Of a stretch of 56,441 nt of DNA, positions 42,741 to 51,883 are shown in pieces. Below the pieces are notes generated by a model. The model had not been told where the DNA came from. It did no database searches and saw only the letters and a program-made list of their open reading frames with translations. A program made the position numbers and the translations under genes. How positions within the stretch are numbered: the stretch's first letter is position 1; the number at the start of each line of letters is the position of its first letter. Source of the DNA: an uncultured Christensenellaceae bacterium (GTDB lineage Bacteria > Bacillota > Clostridia > Christensenellales > UBA3700); the NCBI GenBank assembly GCA_944380275.1, contig CALWHB010000007.1:1-56441 (forward strand), read 5' to 3'.

Positions 42741-45494
42741 ATGAAAAACAAAATTGCTATCACAACGATTATTCTGCTGGTTCTTTGTCTTGCACTCGCT
42801 TTTGTCGCGTGCAAAGAAACCGTTGCCGCTCCGACAAATCTCGATATGAGCGGAAATGTTTTGAGCTGGCAGGCGGTCGACGGTGCAGAGAGTTACGAGG
42901 TCGACGTAGAGAACCTTGGTACGTTTACTACAAAAAACACGACTTTTTTTGTGGAAGTAAGCGCGACGGGCAGTTACAAAATACGCGTAAGGGCAGTCAA
43001 GGGAGATATTTACAGCGAGTACAGTGAAGTTTATACTTACGTCGTTGAAAAAATACTTGCGACACCTGAAGTTTCTTATGACGAACTTTCAAAGGTCGTC
43101 AGCTGGAACGCGGTTGAGGGCGCGGCAAAATATACCGTAAGAGTAAGATATACCGATAAGGATATTAGTTCTGAGGGCGCAATCGTGGAGATGACCGAAG
43201 TAAGCGGTACGTCTTATGCGCTTGAAAAAGAAGAATATACAAAACCGGGCAGCTTTACCATTGAGGTTAAAGCTCTTGCAGGCGAAGATTCTCAAAGTAC
43301 CGACAGTGCGTACAGTAAGCCTTACGTATTCGCAAACAGCGCGACGCTGGCATCGCCGGTACTCAGCAGCATAACGAGTACCAGAGTTTACTGGAATTCT
43401 GTTTCCAACGCATCTTCCTACTATCTTGAGGCGAGAAATAAGGCAAATGCGGACGAAGTTTACAGCACGACGGTGAATTCTTTGTCCAGTACGAACGTAA
43501 GCGTGCTTATTTCCAACTTTAAGAACGGGGATAAGACGATTAGCGAGGCTACTCCGGGAGAATATACCGTTCATATAAAGGCTGTCGGGGACGGCAAAGT
43601 TTATCAGGACAGCGCGATGACGGATGCTGACGACAGTTTTGTTATTTACAAACTTCCGCAGCTAAGTGAAGATTGTCTGACTTTGACAGAAAATTCTGAC
43701 GGAACCACTACCGCTACATGGAAGGTTACTTCGGAGCAGTTGCAGCTTGTGGATTCCTTCACGCTGGTGCTTACGCCTTACGATTCCGAAGGCGACGCGG
43801 TGCTTTCTGCTCAAAGAGTGTCTTTTAAGCGCGTTACCCATGAAAACGGTACTCTTACGGACGAGTTTGAGAAACTGACAAAGACTGAAAGCGAAGGTTA
43901 TATCCTTTATTCTTTCACTATAGACGAACAGTTCAGAACAATCGGAGAAGACAATGTAGTGGAATATCTGCTTAACAATGCTTATTACGGCAAACGTTTT
44001 ACCGCAGAACTTTCTTCTGCAAAGACAGGTAACGGTGTTGTGGCAGGAGCCGCTGTTACCGCAAAAGAGCAGTATCTCAGCTATAAGACTCCGATAAAAG
44101 ACGATGCTGACGGATATTATATGATAACAAGCGCGGCGGAACTTGCTTATATAGCAAAAAATCCCGACGCAGATTATAAACAGACTGCAAATATCGACTT
44201 TGAAGGATATGAGTGGCTTTGCGTTGAATCTTTCGGAGGAACTTTTAACGGCGGAGAATTCGTCATATCGAATATCAGAATAATCGGCGAAGGGGAGAAT
44301 CTCGGTTTCTTCGGACAAATTAAAGAAGGTGCGATTGTTGCAGGTCTTAAACTTCTGCAGGTTTCCGTTTCGGACGAAAGCGCGAAATTCTGCGGAGCGG
44401 TCGCAGGTGTTAATAACGGTACGATTTCCGATTGTGTGGTTATAGGAAGTGTGAGTTCTAAATACGCTGTAGCCGGAGGTATTGTCGGCGTCAATAATAA
44501 GACTGTGTCATCTTCTCAGTCTGTAGCTGACGTAACTGCTGCCGTAGCGGGCGGCGTTGCAGGTAAGAACACTGCCGGCGCGCAGATTTCTTATTCTTCT
44601 GCAAAAGGCAACGTAAACGGAAAACTTGAAAAGTCAGAGGACGAAAATGCACCTCAGATTACCGAGGTTTATGCAGGCGGTCTGGTTGCAGTAAACGACG
44701 GTACGGTAATTTACAGTAATGCGATAGGAAATGTCGTGAGCAAGAGTGATATCACGCTGTCTTCTCCCAATCATGCAGGAGGTTTTGTTGCTATTAATAA
44801 CGGGACGATTATAGGAAGTTATTCCGGCGCAAATTACAGCAGAGATTATTTAAAACGCAATACCGTAAGTGCTGAAGGCAGCGCAAATATCGCTGTCGGC
44901 GGTTTCGTGGGTTACAACGCAGGTTCGATTACCGATTCTTACGCAAACGTAAAAGCGTCTTCGTCCAATTATGTTGGAGGCTTTGTAGGTTTCAATGCTG
45001 ACGGTGCATCGATAACGAACGCTTACAGCATGGGCGGCGTAGTTGTAAATACCAACAATGTCGGAGGATTTTCCGGAAATGCAGCCGGTACTTTTACAAA
45101 TGTCTGCTATTATGACGAAACTTTGGGCGACAGCGCGAGCAGAACTGATAAAGCGGTGTCTGAATACGTTGAGTTTGACAATAACTTCGCACAGACAATT
45201 GCCGGCAAGCTGGGCAACTCCTTTGCGGTAATAGGCGGAGAAAACGCCGTTGCAAATGCCGTTCTCAAAGGTTTGATTTACAACGTTACGACTTCTCTCG
45301 AAATCGGACCCGGCGCGAAAATCAGCGCAACGGTTCAGTACGTCGACAACAACGGCGAGCTTAAAACGATTACTGCGGGCAATGAGAGTGCTGACGGCTA
45401 TATCGTTTGCGGAAATCAGAACAGCGAGGGTACCGTGGTTATCGTATACAACAACGGTGCTGCAAGAGGAATAGTAATAGTTACGGTTGACTAA
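42741..45494 (+). CDS. Surface lipoprotein with fibronectin-like and GLUG repeats
   Basis: A 917-residue lipoprotein (lipobox FVAC, Cys24). Residues about 28-300 hold three fibronectin-III-like modules, each with a V-x-W-N/Q-x-V-x-x-A-x-x-Y core (LSWQAVDGAESYEVDV, VSWNAVEGAAKYTVRV, VYWNSVSNASSYYLEA). A less clear beta-region follows. From about 455 onward comes a run of GLUG-type repeats (GAVAGVNNGTISDC, GGIVGVNNKTVSSS, GGFVGYNAGSITDS, GGFVGFNADGASIT), forming a beta-helix as in bacterial adhesins, then a C-terminal domain. It probably binds host or food surfaces. It is monocistronic with a strong terminator. Confidence 0.85.
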   Translation: MKNKIAITTIILLVLCLALAFVACKETVAAPTNLDMSGNVLSWQAVDGAESYEVDVENLGTFTTKNTTFFVEVSATGSYKIRVRAVKGDIYSEYSEVYTYVVEKILATPEVSYDELSKVVSWNAVEGAAKYTVRVRYTDKDISSEGAIVEMTEVSGTSYALEKEEYTKPGSFTIEVKALAGEDSQSTDSAYSKPYVFANSATLASPVLSSITSTRVYWNSVSNASSYYLEARNKANADEVYSTTVNSLSSTNVSVLISNFKNGDKTISEATPGEYTVHIKAVGDGKVYQDSAMTDADDSFVIYKLPQLSEDCLTLTENSDGTTTATWKVTSEQLQLVDSFTLVLTPYDSEGDAVLSAQRVSFKRVTHENGTLTDEFEKLTKTESEGYILYSFTIDEQFRTIGEDNVVEYLLNNAYYGKRFTAELSSAKTGNGVVAGAAVTAKEQYLSYKTPIKDDADGYYMITSAAELAYIAKNPDADYKQTANIDFEGYEWLCVESFGGTFNGGEFVISNIRIIGEGENLGFFGQIKEGAIVAGLKLLQVSVSDESAKFCGAVAGVNNGTISDCVVIGSVSSKYAVAGGIVGVNNKTVSSSQSVADVTAAVAGGVAGKNTAGAQISYSSAKGNVNGKLEKSEDENAPQITEVYAGGLVAVNDGTVIYSNAIGNVVSKSDITLSSPNHAGGFVAINNGTIIGSYSGANYSRDYLKRNTVSAEGSANIAVGGFVGYNAGSITDSYANVKASSSNYVGGFVGFNADGASITNAYSMGGVVVNTNNVGGFSGNAAGTFTNVCYYDETLGDSASRTDKAVSEYVEFDNNFAQTIAGKLGNSFAVIGGENAVANAVLKGLIYNVTTSLEIGPGAKISATVQYVDNNGELKTITAGNESADGYIVCGNQNSEGTVVIVYNNGAARGIVIVTVD

Positions 45495-45520
45495 ATCATA
45501 ACCGTTTGATAAAAACACAT

Positions 45521-45549
45521 CCGACGCGGTTTTCCGCGTCGGTTTTTTT
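45521..45549 (+). terminator. Terminator after the GLUG lipoprotein gene
   Basis: CCGACGCGG pairs with CCGCGTCGG around TTTT, followed by seven T. Confidence 0.95.
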
Positions 45550-46178
45550 AGTTTAAGAGAAAACTTAACTGAAAGACAACTGAGCATCGGCGTCGTATAA
45601 TCATCAAAGTCGGCTTTAACGCAATTGTAGATAAAAACGGTATTTGATTAGCATTTACTGTCTGTTTTGCTTTTTTAAACGGTGAGCGTATGAAAAAATA
45701 CGATGTAAAGCAGGATAATCATGGAGGGACAGAGTGTGCGGTCCGGTCGAGTCGAGAGTTGACATATTCGTATCCGTGCCTGAAGTACAACTTCAGACCT
45801 TCACCGAGCGTTTATCTGAAAAAGTAAATAAATTGCGTTGCAGATAGATTGACTGCATTGCATAAAAATATTATTAGTAAGATTTTTATTTTAATAATTG
45901 TGTTGTCAAAATATCGGGGAGAAAAGTCGACGCGTATTTTAAGACTGAAACGATTGTCGGAATAATCGGATTGCCGTTATAATATGGCAGAGATATTAAA
46001 ATGCCTGCAATAATTTATATGTAAAATCCTGACAGGCGTAAAGTGTATTATGCTTTTGCATTGTGCGACTGCAACCTGCACGCTCTGATATTAAAAGCCG
46101 TAAATGTACAATAAACGGCATTGCGCATATATGACATATCTGCTGAAAACTTATGGTTGAAAAACAGCAAAAAAAAGA
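45550..46178. other. Long intergenic region between convergent genes
   Basis: About 630 bases without a convincing gene. A 45-codon frame at 45690-45827 starts at an ATG 4 bases after GGTGAG, but its composition is ordinary and it has no recognisable domain, so I do not call it. A small inverted repeat CTGAAGT-ACA-ACTTCAG lies at 45780-45796, just after a TTGACA at 45753. Nothing else stands out. Confidence 0.4.
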
Positions 46179-46198
46179 ACCTGCCTTGAAAGGCAGGT
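46179..46198 (-). terminator. Terminator of the pot operon
   Basis: ACCTGCCT pairs with AGGCAGGT around TTGA or TGAA, followed on the minus strand by TCTTTTTTTT, 22 bases after the potD stop. Confidence 0.9.
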
Positions 46199-46220
46199 CT
46201 TTTTATCTGTTATTTGATTG

Positions 46221-47477
46221 TCAGCTGTTCTTTATGGACGTCCACAAATCGAGCATCAATTCCTGGTTGTCGCCGTAATCTCTCATTACCGCGCTGTTTG
46301 CGATGATTGCCGCACTGGGGTACTGAACGATGTCAACGGGAACAGCGGTGTATTCTTCGCCGAAGAAGTAGCTCAGGTCAACGGTGTCGTATTCGTCAGC
46401 TGAATAGTTCTCTTCAATCCACTCAAGGATTTCGGGAGTAGCTATAGCAGAAGTGTAGCCGATAAATTCCATGTTCTTTATGGATACGTCGGGACGGCAC
46501 ATAAAGTTGATGAAAAGATTCGCTGCCTCGGTATTCTTAGCGTACTTGGGGATACACCATCCGTCGCACCAGAGGTTTGTACCTTCTTCGGGAATATAGT
46601 AGTCAAGAGAGGTTACCATATTTCCGTCTTGGTCATATGCCAGTTCGTCGCGTGCGTAAACCGCATCGCCGGACCACTGAAGTGTCATATAGGTGTAGAT
46701 TCCGTCTGCAACGGTCTGTTTGCCCTGGTCGGATTCATAGCTGTAAAGGAGAGGTTTCTGTGCAATGAGCATTTCCTTTACCTTTTCGCGGTCAGCGGCA
46801 TCGGTAGCGTTTACGGCTCTGTCAAGAGTCATTTCTGCGTCGTAGTATTTTGAAGAAGGATTCTTGAAAGTGTACAGAGATGCGATTGCATAGCTGTCCC
46901 TTACGCTGTCTTTCATATCTATTTTGCCGCTGTATTTGCTGTCCCACAGAATGCCCCAGCCTTTGCTCTCAAGGTCTTCGTAAGATACTTTTTCGGTGTT
47001 GTAGAGTATACCCATCGTACCCCACATATAAGGATAGGAGTAAACGTTGCCGACGTCGTATTTAAAGGTAGTGCCGTCAGAGAGGAAAGACGCCGCGCCT
47101 TTGCGGTAATCTTCTATAGGCTGTCCGTTTACGTCGTTGCCGAGGTCTTTGTCAAGCTCTATAAGATAGCCGTTGGTCTTCATCTTCTCAATCATATAAT
47201 CGGAAGGACATACGACATCGTAATCCACCTGTTTGCCTACGACTTTCTGGTACATGGTTTCGTTGTCCACGAAGGTGTCGTACTGGACTTTGACAGTCTT
47301 GCCGGTTACAGCCGTGTAATACTCCTCAAAAGCCTCGAGTACGCTTTCGTCGATGTACTCGTCCCAGTTGTAAACCTTGAGAATCTCTTCTCTGGGAGTA
47401 CATCCGGTCAGGAGAGGGAGCAGACATACGCCTGCAAGAGCAACAATGAGAAACAAAATTAAAATTCTTTTTTTCAT
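46221..47477 (-). CDS. potD: Spermidine/putrescine ABC transporter, substrate-binding lipoprotein
   Basis: A 418-residue binding lipoprotein (lipobox LTGC, Cys26) of the PotD/PotF family. The mature part starts with LKVYNWDEYIDESVLEAFE, a family hallmark, then DYDVVCPSDYMIEKM, YSYPYMWGTMGILYN and GWGILWDSKYSGKI. The polyamine box residues are likely Trp and Asp in these segments; QWSGDAVYA and NLWCDGWCIPK complete the site. It is the last gene of the operon and overlaps potC by 4 bases (ATGA). Confidence 0.93.
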   Translation of the reverse strand: MKKRILILFLIVALAGVCLLPLLTGCTPREEILKVYNWDEYIDESVLEAFEEYYTAVTGKTVKVQYDTFVDNETMYQKVVGKQVDYDVVCPSDYMIEKMKTNGYLIELDKDLGNDVNGQPIEDYRKGAASFLSDGTTFKYDVGNVYSYPYMWGTMGILYNTEKVSYEDLESKGWGILWDSKYSGKIDMKDSVRDSYAIASLYTFKNPSSKYYDAEMTLDRAVNATDAADREKVKEMLIAQKPLLYSYESDQGKQTVADGIYTYMTLQWSGDAVYARDELAYDQDGNMVTSLDYYIPEEGTNLWCDGWCIPKYAKNTEAANLFINFMCRPDVSIKNMEFIGYTSAIATPEILEWIEENYSADEYDTVDLSYFFGEEYTAVPVDIVQYPSAAIIANSAVMRDYGDNQELMLDLWTSIKNS

Positions 47478-48334
47478 CTTTTACTCCTCTTTGGGCTTTT
47501 TTTCGCGCCCGTGTTTGTTATTTTCTTTTTTTGGTCAGAACTGGATTTTGTGTTCACATACAGCAGCAGAGCGGCGATGATTATGAATATAATCGCGCTG
47601 AGAGCACGCATCTCTATCGGCAGAGGTTTCTTTCCGCTTGCTTTTGAATAGATGAGGGTGCTGAGGGTATAGATACCGCCGTCGAGAGTGAACTGGGTTA
47701 TCACGAAGTCGTCTATTGAAAGAGTAACCGACATGATAAAGCCCATTATTATTCCCGGCATAATGTCGGGGATTACGACTTTCCACAGAGCCTGCGTGGG
47801 CGTACAGCCCAAATCCATTGCCGCCTCGTATATCTTGTTGTCCGACTGTTGCAGCCTGGGCAACACGTTGAGAAGGACGTACGGGGTACAGAAAGTCGTA
47901 TGTGCGAGTATTACGTTTATCAGCTGCACTTCTCCTTCGAGAACGATGAAAGAACGCAGCATGCCGAACAGGAGCATAAGAGAAACCGCGGTTACTATCT
48001 CGCTGTTTACCATAGGTATCTGGTTTGCCTGTTTGTAAGCGAACTTGATTTTTTTGCTCCTCACGCTATTTATGCCTATTGCCGCCAGAGTGCCCAGTAT
48101 GGTGGATATTGCGCTTGCGCAGACGGCGATTATCAGCGTGTTTATTATCGCCTTGAATATGTCGTCGCTGTTGGAGCCGGTGAAAAGTTCTATATATGCG
48201 TTTACAGAAAATCCTCTCCATGCGGAAACGCTTGTCGTATCGGTGAACGAGAAGACAATCAGCCACAGTATAGGCAGATACATAGCGGCGAGGACTACGC
48301 CAAGAAAGGTTTTTGCCATTATTTTCTTTACCAT
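47474..48334 (-). CDS. potC: Polyamine ABC transporter permease PotC
   Basis: A 286-residue inner-membrane permease with six hydrophobic segments. The ATPase-contact EAA loop is EAAMDLGCTPTQALWKVVIP. It ends in a basic tail (KKSPKRSKR). It overlaps potB by 7 bases and potD by 4, so all three are translated together. Confidence 0.93.
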   Translation of the reverse strand: MVKKIMAKTFLGVVLAAMYLPILWLIVFSFTDTTSVSAWRGFSVNAYIELFTGSNSDDIFKAIINTLIIAVCASAISTILGTLAAIGINSVRSKKIKFAYKQANQIPMVNSEIVTAVSLMLLFGMLRSFIVLEGEVQLINVILAHTTFCTPYVLLNVLPRLQQSDNKIYEAAMDLGCTPTQALWKVVIPDIMPGIIMGFIMSVTLSIDDFVITQFTLDGGIYTLSTLIYSKASGKKPLPIEMRALSAIIFIIIAALLLYVNTKSSSDQKKKITNTGAKKSPKRSKR

Positions 48335-49149
48335 AATCCGCCTCCCTGATTAGCGTTGTCTTTGTCGTACTTGTTGAGAACTATCATGGATATGCCCACG
48401 ATAAGTATGATTACGAACGAAATCGCGCTTGCTACGTTGTAGTTGAGTATCTTGACCTGCTGTTCGATATAGTCGCCGATAAGAGATATTTTGCTGTTTG
48501 ACAGCATCTTCGATATGGCGAAAGTCGTTATCGTCGGGGTAAAGACCATCGTTATTCCGCTCAGTACGCCTGGCAGAGAAAGGGGAACGGTAACCTTCCA
48601 GAAAGTTACTCTTGCAGACGCGCCAAGGTCTGCGGCTCCCTCTATAAGCGAATAGTCGATTTTTTGTATCGTCGTATATATAGGCATTATCATAAAAGGC
48701 AAAAAGTTGTATACCATGCCGAATATGACTGTCCCCATACCCATAGTAATGCCGAAGAACTCAAGCATCGCTTTTGTGGCAAGCGTTCTCAGCAGGAAGT
48801 TTACCCACATAGGCAACATAAACAGCATTACCAGTACCGCAGAACGGTTGTAATTTTTGTTTGCAAGCAGATAAGCAATAGGATATCCTATCAAAAGGCA
48901 GATTCCCGTTGTATACAATCCTACGAGCAGAGAATTTATCAGCATCGAGAAGTTGTCTTCCGAAAAAACGCTTTTGAAGTTGTCAAAAGTGAATTTGAAA
49001 GAAAGTGAACCGTCGACCGATTTTTCGCAGAAAGAATAGAGCAGCAGGACTATCAGAGGAAAAATGACGAATACAGCCATGAATACGCCGTAAGGAATAG
49101 CGGCATATTTCCGCGTGAAACCTGCGAACTTTGAAGTCTGTTTCTTCAT
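48328..49149 (-). CDS. potB: Polyamine ABC transporter permease PotB
   Basis: A 273-residue permease with six membrane segments, partner of PotC. The EAA loop is EGAADLGASARVTFWKVTVP. It starts 3 bases after the potA stop codon and overlaps potC at its end. Confidence 0.92.
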   Translation of the reverse strand: MKKQTSKFAGFTRKYAAIPYGVFMAVFVIFPLIVLLLYSFCEKSVDGSLSFKFTFDNFKSVFSEDNFSMLINSLLVGLYTTGICLLIGYPIAYLLANKNYNRSAVLVMLFMLPMWVNFLLRTLATKAMLEFFGITMGMGTVIFGMVYNFLPFMIMPIYTTIQKIDYSLIEGAADLGASARVTFWKVTVPLSLPGVLSGITMVFTPTITTFAISKMLSNSKISLIGDYIEQQVKILNYNVASAISFVIILIVGISMIVLNKYDKDNANQGGGLW

Positions 49150-49152
49150 GGT

Positions 49153-50799
49153 TTACTCCTTTATAAGTCTGAAGTCGTTCTTGTTAATCGCAATGCCGAC
49201 TCTGTCGTATTTATCCCACAGATATTCCGTATCCGCGTATATGTGATTGTTGTCGTCGGTTTTTATGTCGACAAGATAGTTTTTGCCTTTGTAAATCATA
49301 CTTTCTACGTTGCCTGCAAGAGGAGCCTCTTCCTCGCTGTCGGTCAGGTCTATTTTGTCAAAGTCCACTGCAACGCGTATCGTTCTGCCTTTGAGGTCGG
49401 TCTGAACGCCGTCGATTTTAACCACGTCGTTTTCTTCGTCGTATTCACAGTTTTCAAACAGAGCAGCGGGGTTGAAATCGTATGTTGCACCCAGCAGCGA
49501 CAGGGTAGTGTTGGAAAGCAACTCGCAGTCGAATTCATTGGTGGCAAAACGTTTTTTCATTATCTGTATGTTTTCGGGGTCAACGTAAAGACCTATCTTT
49601 CTGCCAGGCTTGTACTCAACGGTATTGTGAAGAATAAGTTCGTATCCGCCTGCCATGCACGTCATTTCGTAATGTACGCCGCGGAACATACAGCCGGTGA
49701 TTTCTCCGTTTAAGATGCCGTTGCCTTCGCGTTTGATTACCCAGTCTTCGGGACGGATTACTACGTCTACTTCTTCGCCGGGTTCAAATCCCGTATCGAC
49801 GCACTCGAATTCCGCGCCGGCAAATACCACTTTTTTATCTTCGGGCATAACGCCGTCGAGGATATTGGATTCTCCTATAAAGTCTGCGACGTACGCGCTG
49901 GTAGGCTCGTTGTAAATCTCTATGGGAGTGCCTTCCTGAAGGATTTTGCCGTCTTTCATTACAACGACCGTATTGCTCATTGTCAGAGCCTCTTCCTGGT
50001 CGTGCGTAACGTATATGAAGGTTATTCCCAGTTTTTTGTGCATGGATTTGAGTTCAAGCTGCATTTCCTGACGCATCTTGAGGTCGAGAGCTCCGAGGGG
50101 TTCGTCGAGAAGGAGAATCTGGGGTTCGTTGACGATAGCGCGCGCGATTGCAACTCTCTGCTGCTGACCGCCCGAAAGGCTGTTTACGTCGCGGTCTTCA
50201 TAGCCTGAAAGTCCTACTATCTTGAGCGCGTGCTTTACTTTGTCGTCAATGAATTTTTTGTACATATTCATCTTTTTGAGCTTTTTAACGCCCTTTTTGG
50301 TGGATACAGTCATCATCTGGTAAGAACGGCAGAAAGGCACAATCTTCGTTATTTCGCTGCCGTCTTTTTTCACGACTTTCTGCTCTACGGGCATATACGC
50401 CATATTCACAAGCTTTGTGACCTCTTTGCCGAAGATGTTCTTCTTTGTAACCTCTACCTTTTTCAGCTTGAGTCCGAAAGCTATGTTCTTGTAGACGTTG
50501 AGGTGAGGGAAGAGCGCGTATTTCTGAAATACGGTATTTACGGGTCGCTTATAGGGAGGAAGGTCTGCAATGTCCTTTCCTTCAAGAGTGATAGAGCCTT
50601 CTTCAGGTCTTTCAAAGCCCGCAATCATACGCAGAGTAGTTGTCTTTCCGCAGCCGCTCGGACCGAGGAGAGTAACGAATTCTCCGCGTTTTATCTTGAG
50701 ATTGATGTGGTCGACAACGGTCTTTCCGTCGTATATTTTGGTAAGTCCGTTGAGTTCTATGATATATTCAGCCTGAGTGTTCTTTTTGTTGTCTTCCAT
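49153..50799 (-). CDS. potA: Polyamine ABC transporter ATPase PotA, enlarged
   Basis: The energising ATPase of the importer. Walker A is GPSGCGKTT (46-54), the Q loop is [10 protein letters not shown] (91-100), the signature is LSGGQQQR (208-215), Walker B is [12 protein letters not shown] and the H loop is VTHDQEEAL. The protein has 548 residues where PotA usually has about 370. About 70 extra residues (near 113-183, very Lys-rich) split the helical domain just before the signature, and the C-terminus carries a second TOBE-like region ([19 protein letters not shown]) beyond the normal one (RPEDWVIK...[10 protein letters not shown]). The reading frame is intact and neighbours are normal, so the additions look functional. 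Confidence 0.93.
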   Translation of the reverse strand: MEDNKKNTQAEYIIELNGLTKIYDGKTVVDHINLKIKRGEFVTLLGPSGCGKTTTLRMIAGFERPEEGSITLEGKDIADLPPYKRPVNTVFQKYALFPHLNVYKNIAFGLKLKKVEVTKKNIFGKEVTKLVNMAYMPVEQKVVKKDGSEITKIVPFCRSYQMMTVSTKKGVKKLKKMNMYKKFIDDKVKHALKIVGLSGYEDRDVNSLSGGQQQRVAIARAIVNEPQILLLDEPLGALDLKMRQEMQLELKSMHKKLGITFIYVTHDQEEALTMSNTVVVMKDGKILQEGTPIEIYNEPTSAYVADFIGESNILDGVMPEDKKVVFAGAEFECVDTGFEPGEEVDVVIRPEDWVIKREGNGILNGEITGCMFRGVHYEMTCMAGGYELILHNTVEYKPGRKIGLYVDPENIQIMKKRFATNEFDCELLSNTTLSLLGATYDFNPAALFENCEYDEENDVVKIDGVQTDLKGRTIRVAVDFDKIDLTDSEEEAPLAGNVESMIYKGKNYLVDIKTDDNNHIYADTEYLWDKYDRVGIAINKNDFRLIKE

Positions 50800-50816
50800 G
50801 TTTTATCTCCCGTATA

Positions 50817-51350
50817 TCAAAATGTCGGAGGGCTGCTCACCCACAGTAATTCGCTTATCGCGTCAGAGCGGTTTTCTACGTAATGTCTTTTGTGTGCCGT
50901 GAAGTAGAAGGAATCGCCTTGTTTCAGCTTGTAAATCTGTTTGCCTATATGCAATACTGCCTCGCCTTTCAGCATATACCCGAATTCTTCGCCTTCGTGC
51001 GGCATGTCCTCTGTTGACTGGGTGTGAGGGTCAAGCCTCATAAGTATAGGTTCCATCTCGTTCTTCTGGCTGTTTGGAACAAGCCAGGTAACGGATTGTC
51101 CTTCAGATTCTTTTACGAAGAAGTCGCCCTCGCAAAATACAATCTGCTCCTCGGTATCTTCGCTGAAGAAACTTTTCAGATTGCTCCCCAGTGCGGTGAG
51201 AATATCGATAAGAGTGGCGATAGACGGGCTGGTAAGGTTGTTTTCAAGCTGCGAAATATAACCTTTTGTCAGCTCGCAGCGGTCGGCAAGTTCTTCTTGT
51301 GTCAAGCCGCATTGAAGGCGCATGGCTTTGAGTTTTCCGCCTATATCCAT
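50817..51350 (-). CDS. XRE-cupin regulator of the pot operon
   Basis: A 177-residue regulator with an N-terminal XRE helix-turn-helix (KLKAMRLQCGLTQEELADRCELTKGYISQLE) and a C-terminal cupin domain (HEGEEFGYMLKGEAVLHIG, LKQGDSFYFTAHKRHYVEN). E. coli PuuR has this layout and responds to putrescine. As first gene of the operon, 17 bases before potA, it is expected to sense polyamines and repress its own transcription. AAAGGAGG precedes the ATG. Confidence 0.9.
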   Translation of the reverse strand: MDIGGKLKAMRLQCGLTQEELADRCELTKGYISQLENNLTSPSIATLIDILTALGSNLKSFFSEDTEEQIVFCEGDFFVKESEGQSVTWLVPNSQKNEMEPILMRLDPHTQSTEDMPHEGEEFGYMLKGEAVLHIGKQIYKLKQGDSFYFTAHKRHYVENRSDAISELLWVSSPPTF

Positions 51351-51372
51351 CTTTTAGACCTCCTCCTTTACT

Positions 51373-51389
51373 GTTTAGTATTGTTAAAC
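51373..51389 (-). promoter_or_regulatory. Operator-like repeat 1 of the pot operon
   Basis: GTTTA-N7-TAAAC in the 5' leader, between the ribosome site and transcription start. Same form as the site at 51426-51442; centres are 53 bases apart. Confidence 0.5.
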
Positions 51390-51425
51390 CCGACGTAATT
51401 TATAATCTGACATAATAAACTTCAA

Positions 51426-51442
51426 GTTTATTTTTAGTAAAC
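51426..51442 (-). promoter_or_regulatory. Operator-like repeat 2 of the pot operon
   Basis: GTTTA-N7-TAAAC that reaches the predicted transcription start. It shares its GTTTA half with a perfect palindrome TAAACTT-C-AAGTTTA at 51416-51430, giving three regularly placed half-sites. Confidence 0.55.
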
Positions 51443-51448
51443 AAATTG

Positions 51449-51477
51449 ATTATAGAAATAATATAACGGTATGTCAA
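51449..51477 (-). promoter_or_regulatory. Promoter of the regulator-potABCD operon
   Basis: TTGACA and TATAAT, both perfect, with an exact 17-base spacer on the minus strand. The leader is about 90 bases. Confidence 0.88.
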
Positions 51478-51785
51478 GCGTTTGAGGGTATATTTTAAGG
51501 TTTTTTAAATATAATTTTTTGTAAAAAAGCGAGCCGGGAAAACTGCGCCAAAAACAAGAAAGACAAACGAATTTTTCTGATGCTTTTTGAACGCGGAATT
51601 GTTTTGTAAAACGCTTTGAAAGCTGCATTTTACACGAGGGCATTTTATACGTAAAATCTGATGTCTGTTGCCGGAAAAAATTTCAACATCCAAACCTGAC
51701 AGGGGAGCAGCTGATTAAAACGCGTAAATAACGATACAAAACTTGCTCAAGGCGCGCGAAAACGGCTGTCTGTATAAAAAAATTA
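51478..51785. other. AT-rich divergent intergenic region
   Basis: About 300 bases between the pot promoter and the promoter of the SLC45-like gene. I see no gene, repeat or hairpin with a T run here. Confidence 0.4.
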
Positions 51786-51814
51786 TTGAAAAAATGCGCG
51801 CGTGCTGTTATACT
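51786..51814 (+). promoter_or_regulatory. Promoter of the 51884-56440 operon
   Basis: TTGAAA and TATACT with an exact 17-base spacer, 69 bases before the ATG. Confidence 0.65.
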
Positions 51815-51842
51815 GTCAAGTAGAGGTGTTATTATAAGTTGC

Positions 51843-51858
51843 GCGTACGCGCGTACGC
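51843..51858 (+). promoter_or_regulatory. Tandem 8-bp palindromes in the SLC45-like leader
   Basis: Two adjacent copies of the self-complementary GCGTACGC lie about 25 bases after the predicted transcription start and 25 before the gene. GC-rich in AT-rich DNA, they look like a repressor site or an mRNA hairpin. Confidence 0.45.
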
Positions 51859-51883
51859 CGAAACCATATAATAAGGAGAGATT

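Noticed and set aside
45690..45827. 45-codon frame in the pot-GLUG intergenic region
   Set aside because: GGTGAG is too close to the ATG, the peptide has no features, and there is no promoter at a convincing distance.
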